This document shows, one piece after another, positions 24,243-25,960 of a DNA stretch of 25,960 nt (position 1 is its first letter; each line of letters begins with the position of its first letter). Source of the stretch: a virus. The stretch spans positions 1 to 25,960 of the IMG/VR virus record IMGVR_UViG_3300024965_000006; one strand, written 5' to 3'. The position numbers and the translations under genes are program-made. Under the pieces are notes generated by a model. That model was given only the letters and a program-made list of their open reading frames with translations. It ran no database searches and was not told the DNA's origin.

Positions 24243-25205
24243 TCACCCGCCGTTTTCATCTTGCGCATGTTCAATCAAAATCGGATCGCTATTTACCCGC
24301 TTCCGGCTGTTTTCGATCATCTGTTGCAATCCTTCCAGCGCTACAGCTTGCCGCTCTTGATAAGCCAGCAGGCTATCGCCACGGGCCGCGTCAGCGTCAA
24401 TATGCCCTTTAATGCTGGATTCCTGCTCTTGTACGCGCGGGGTCATGCCCAGCTCAGAAAGCGACAGGCTGTTTTTGCTGACAAACTCGGTTAACACTTT
24501 GAGCAGCGGATGGGCTTTAACTTCGGTTAAAAACTGGAGTTCACCGCTATTTGGATCGGCGTATTTAGCAATTTGGAAGCCGGCCTCCTTGTCGACATAC
24601 CAAACCGGTTGGCGAATCTCTACGCCGGTCTGGATTATTTTCAGCATGATGTTGTTGATGATGGTCTGGATCGTGGCATGCGTGGCGGCATGGTCCTCGA
24701 CAATCAGCGAGTAGTCCTTGTTCTCGAACGCCAGCCGGTAACGCATATACCGGTCTGCTTCCTTCGCGCAAATGGTATTTTGCCAACAAATACTGTCGGC
24801 CAATTCGCAACCTGTACACATCGGATATTGACCAGGGCGAGCCGGGAAATAGGTCAATACGTGGGCGTTCATGCCTGTCTTCAGCGCGTTAAACCGGGTG
24901 CGGGCATGAATCTCTGGCGTGTGAGTTTTTGCAAGGTTAAGTTTTGTCTTGGCTTTGCCTTCCGGTGTTTTCGGCCCGGTGGATTTTCCAAAAGAAGCCA
25001 TAAGGCCTTTTTCCCAATGGGCTTGCTCGGCTTCGTGCTCGCAACGGGGGCAAGTGGCGTAATACAGATAGGGATGATCGCGTTCCGGCGCTTCTTCGAT
25101 ACGATCCGGTTCGCGAGCGAATTTGTGCCGGCAATGCCGGCAATAAAAGTTAACCTCTAACAGAGGTTCGGATTGGTCTTTGCGGTTGTCTCCCATGCTG
25201 CCCAT
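24243..25205 (-). CDS. Probable terminase small subunit with zinc-binding motifs
   Basis: This 320-residue protein lies upstream of the terminase large subunit. An N-terminal zinc ribbon uses Cys22, Cys25, Cys52 and Cys55 (YCRHCRHKF; TCPRCEHE). Next comes STGPKTPEGKAKTKLN (75-90), a motif common in phage small terminases and DNA-binding proteins, and a second Cys cluster with Cys130, 133, 140 and 146. The C-terminal part (VKAHPLLKVLTEFVSKNSLS; LGMTPRVQEQES) resembles the end of small terminase subunits. It would recognise phage DNA for packaging. The ATG at 25205 was chosen; a TTG at 25223 and an ATG at 25196 are alternatives, none with a strong ribosome binding site. Confidence 0.65.
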   Translation of the reverse strand: MGSMGDNRKDQSEPLLEVNFYCRHCRHKFAREPDRIEEAPERDHPYLYYATCPRCEHEAEQAHWEKGLMASFGKSTGPKTPEGKAKTKLNLAKTHTPEIHARTRFNALKTGMNAHVLTYFPARPGQYPMCTGCELADSICWQNTICAKEADRYMRYRLAFENKDYSLIVEDHAATHATIQTIINNIMLKIIQTGVEIRQPVWYVDKEAGFQIAKYADPNSGELQFLTEVKAHPLLKVLTEFVSKNSLSLSELGMTPRVQEQESSIKGHIDADAARGDSLLAYQERQAVALEGLQQMIENSRKRVNSDPILIEHAQDENGG

Positions 25206-25250
25206 GGTCGCCGATTTCGGCAAGCATGATAACCGGAGCTATTGCCGTTT

Positions 25251-25715
25251 CTATGCTTTGGAGATGATTCGCTTGATATGGTCGACGCTGACGGATTCGT
25301 TTAGGTCTTCCCAAATCCTGACGCGTATCTCTTTGGGGAGCAATCCGTCAGCATGCAGCGACATAATCACCCGATTGCGCTGATAGCGAATCCATACACT
25401 ATAACGCGGCACATAGGCATAATGCTTTTCATCCTGGACAGCATCGCAGTTGCTCAAAATAGCCCACATGGTCAGGAAGTTATCAACGCCGATTGATGCC
25501 GCCACGTCGAGCCAATGGGAGGCTAGACCGATTTCCCGCAGTTCAGCCAGCCGCGAATCGTCGCACGGCGCATTTTTTTTTGAAAACCTGTCGCTATTGC
25601 AGATATTCAGGTACCCACCTTGTCCCGCTGGTGAGGCGGTTAAACCATGCCGAGCCCCCACCCCATAGCCATTAACCGTCATTCCAGTGTTTGTGTTGCG
25701 CTTTACTGTGTCCAT
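25251..25715 (-). CDS. Mor-like / HTH-containing phage protein
   Basis: This 154-residue protein is the first gene of the cluster with a clear ribosome binding site (TAGGG five bases before the ATG on the minus strand). The C-terminal half has a helical pattern, DNFLTMWAILSNCDAVQDEK, then YVPRYSVWIRYQRNRVIMSL and LLPKEIRVRIWEDLNESVS, ending in DHIKRIISKA. That end resembles a helix-turn-helix of Mor-like transcription activators. The N-terminal 50 residues are of low complexity and could be variable. It might switch on the late genes or bind packaging sites. The assignment is tentative. Confidence 0.5.
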   Translation of the reverse strand: MDTVKRNTNTGMTVNGYGVGARHGLTASPAGQGGYLNICNSDRFSKKNAPCDDSRLAELREIGLASHWLDVAASIGVDNFLTMWAILSNCDAVQDEKHYAYVPRYSVWIRYQRNRVIMSLHADGLLPKEIRVRIWEDLNESVSVDHIKRIISKA

Positions 25716-25960
25716 GGCAGCCCTACAGCCCTTGATTGTCGTGATAGGTGTTGTTCATGGGTTGCGCTTTCTGTACTAATACGCAACTTAAAAGAGCGCG
25801 TAATATAGAACGACGACAACCCACTTAATAATGCGCGGTTGGCTTTTCCTGCTATTTGGGGATACTTATTACACACCATATCCCCACCCGATAGACGCGG
25901 CATATAGCCCTTAATACTGGAAGCATAGGGTCCACCAATAAGCTTTCTATAACCCGACCG
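25703..25960 (-). other. Open frame at the right edge, unclear
   Basis: A minus-strand frame is open from the window edge to a stop at 25703 (RSGYRKLIGGPYASSIKGYM, then RLSGGDMVCNKYPQIAGKAN and so on). It overlaps the start of the Mor-like gene by 13 bases. I do not recognise the product. It could be the end of a gene beginning outside the window or a chance frame. The rest of this 245-base stretch shows no clear promoter or hairpin. Confidence 0.25.

Overview
The window holds the structural gene cluster of a tailed, siphovirus-like phage or prophage. Every gene I can support lies on the minus strand, so the cluster reads from the right edge to the left edge. Genes are tightly packed, with many 1-4 base stop/start overlaps. 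The base composition is moderate. The protein set resembles phages of Proteobacteria: Mu-like head genes (I-type protease, F-type head protein, a Com-like zinc finger) joined to a lambda-like tail (G/GT, tape measure, M, L, K, I, J). I cannot name the host. No integrase, attachment site, tRNA or CRISPR array is visible.

In transcription order, 25.9-20.1 kb is the packaging and portal block: a Mor-like small protein, a zinc-ribbon terminase small subunit candidate, a 39-residue ORF, the terminase large subunit, the portal, an F-like minor head protein and a Com-like zinc finger. From 19.85 to 16.0 kb lies the most interesting part, a diversity-generating retroelement (DGR). It has a signal-peptide-bearing tail-type protein, a variable protein ending in a 104-bp variable repeat (VR), the accessory protein Avd, the template repeat (TR), a reverse transcriptase (RT) and a small tail-fibre-associated protein, closed by a strong hairpin terminator. 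TR and VR differ at 10 positions, and all 10 are adenines on the TR coding strand, the hallmark of DGR mutagenic retrohoming. The RT reading frame is broken after its catalytic domain, so the element may be inactivated, may need frameshifting, or may reflect a sequence error.

From 16.0 to 13.4 kb is one large gene fusing an I-type protease, a scaffold and the major capsid protein, followed by a clear terminator. From 13.4 to 10.1 kb are an unknown protein, an M15 peptidase (probable endolysin), a one-TM coiled-coil protein (possible holin or spanin partner), connector and tail-completion proteins and the tail tube. From 10.0 to 1 kb is the tail assembly line: a small DUF, G and GT chaperones with an apparent programmed -1 frameshift, tape measure, a DUF2460 protein, M-, L-, K- and I-like tail-tip proteins, and a J-like tip attachment protein that runs off the left edge.

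The likely logic is that head and tail genes build the particle, while the DGR rewrites the C-terminus of the variable protein, probably a receptor-binding fibre, to change which surface structures the phage binds.
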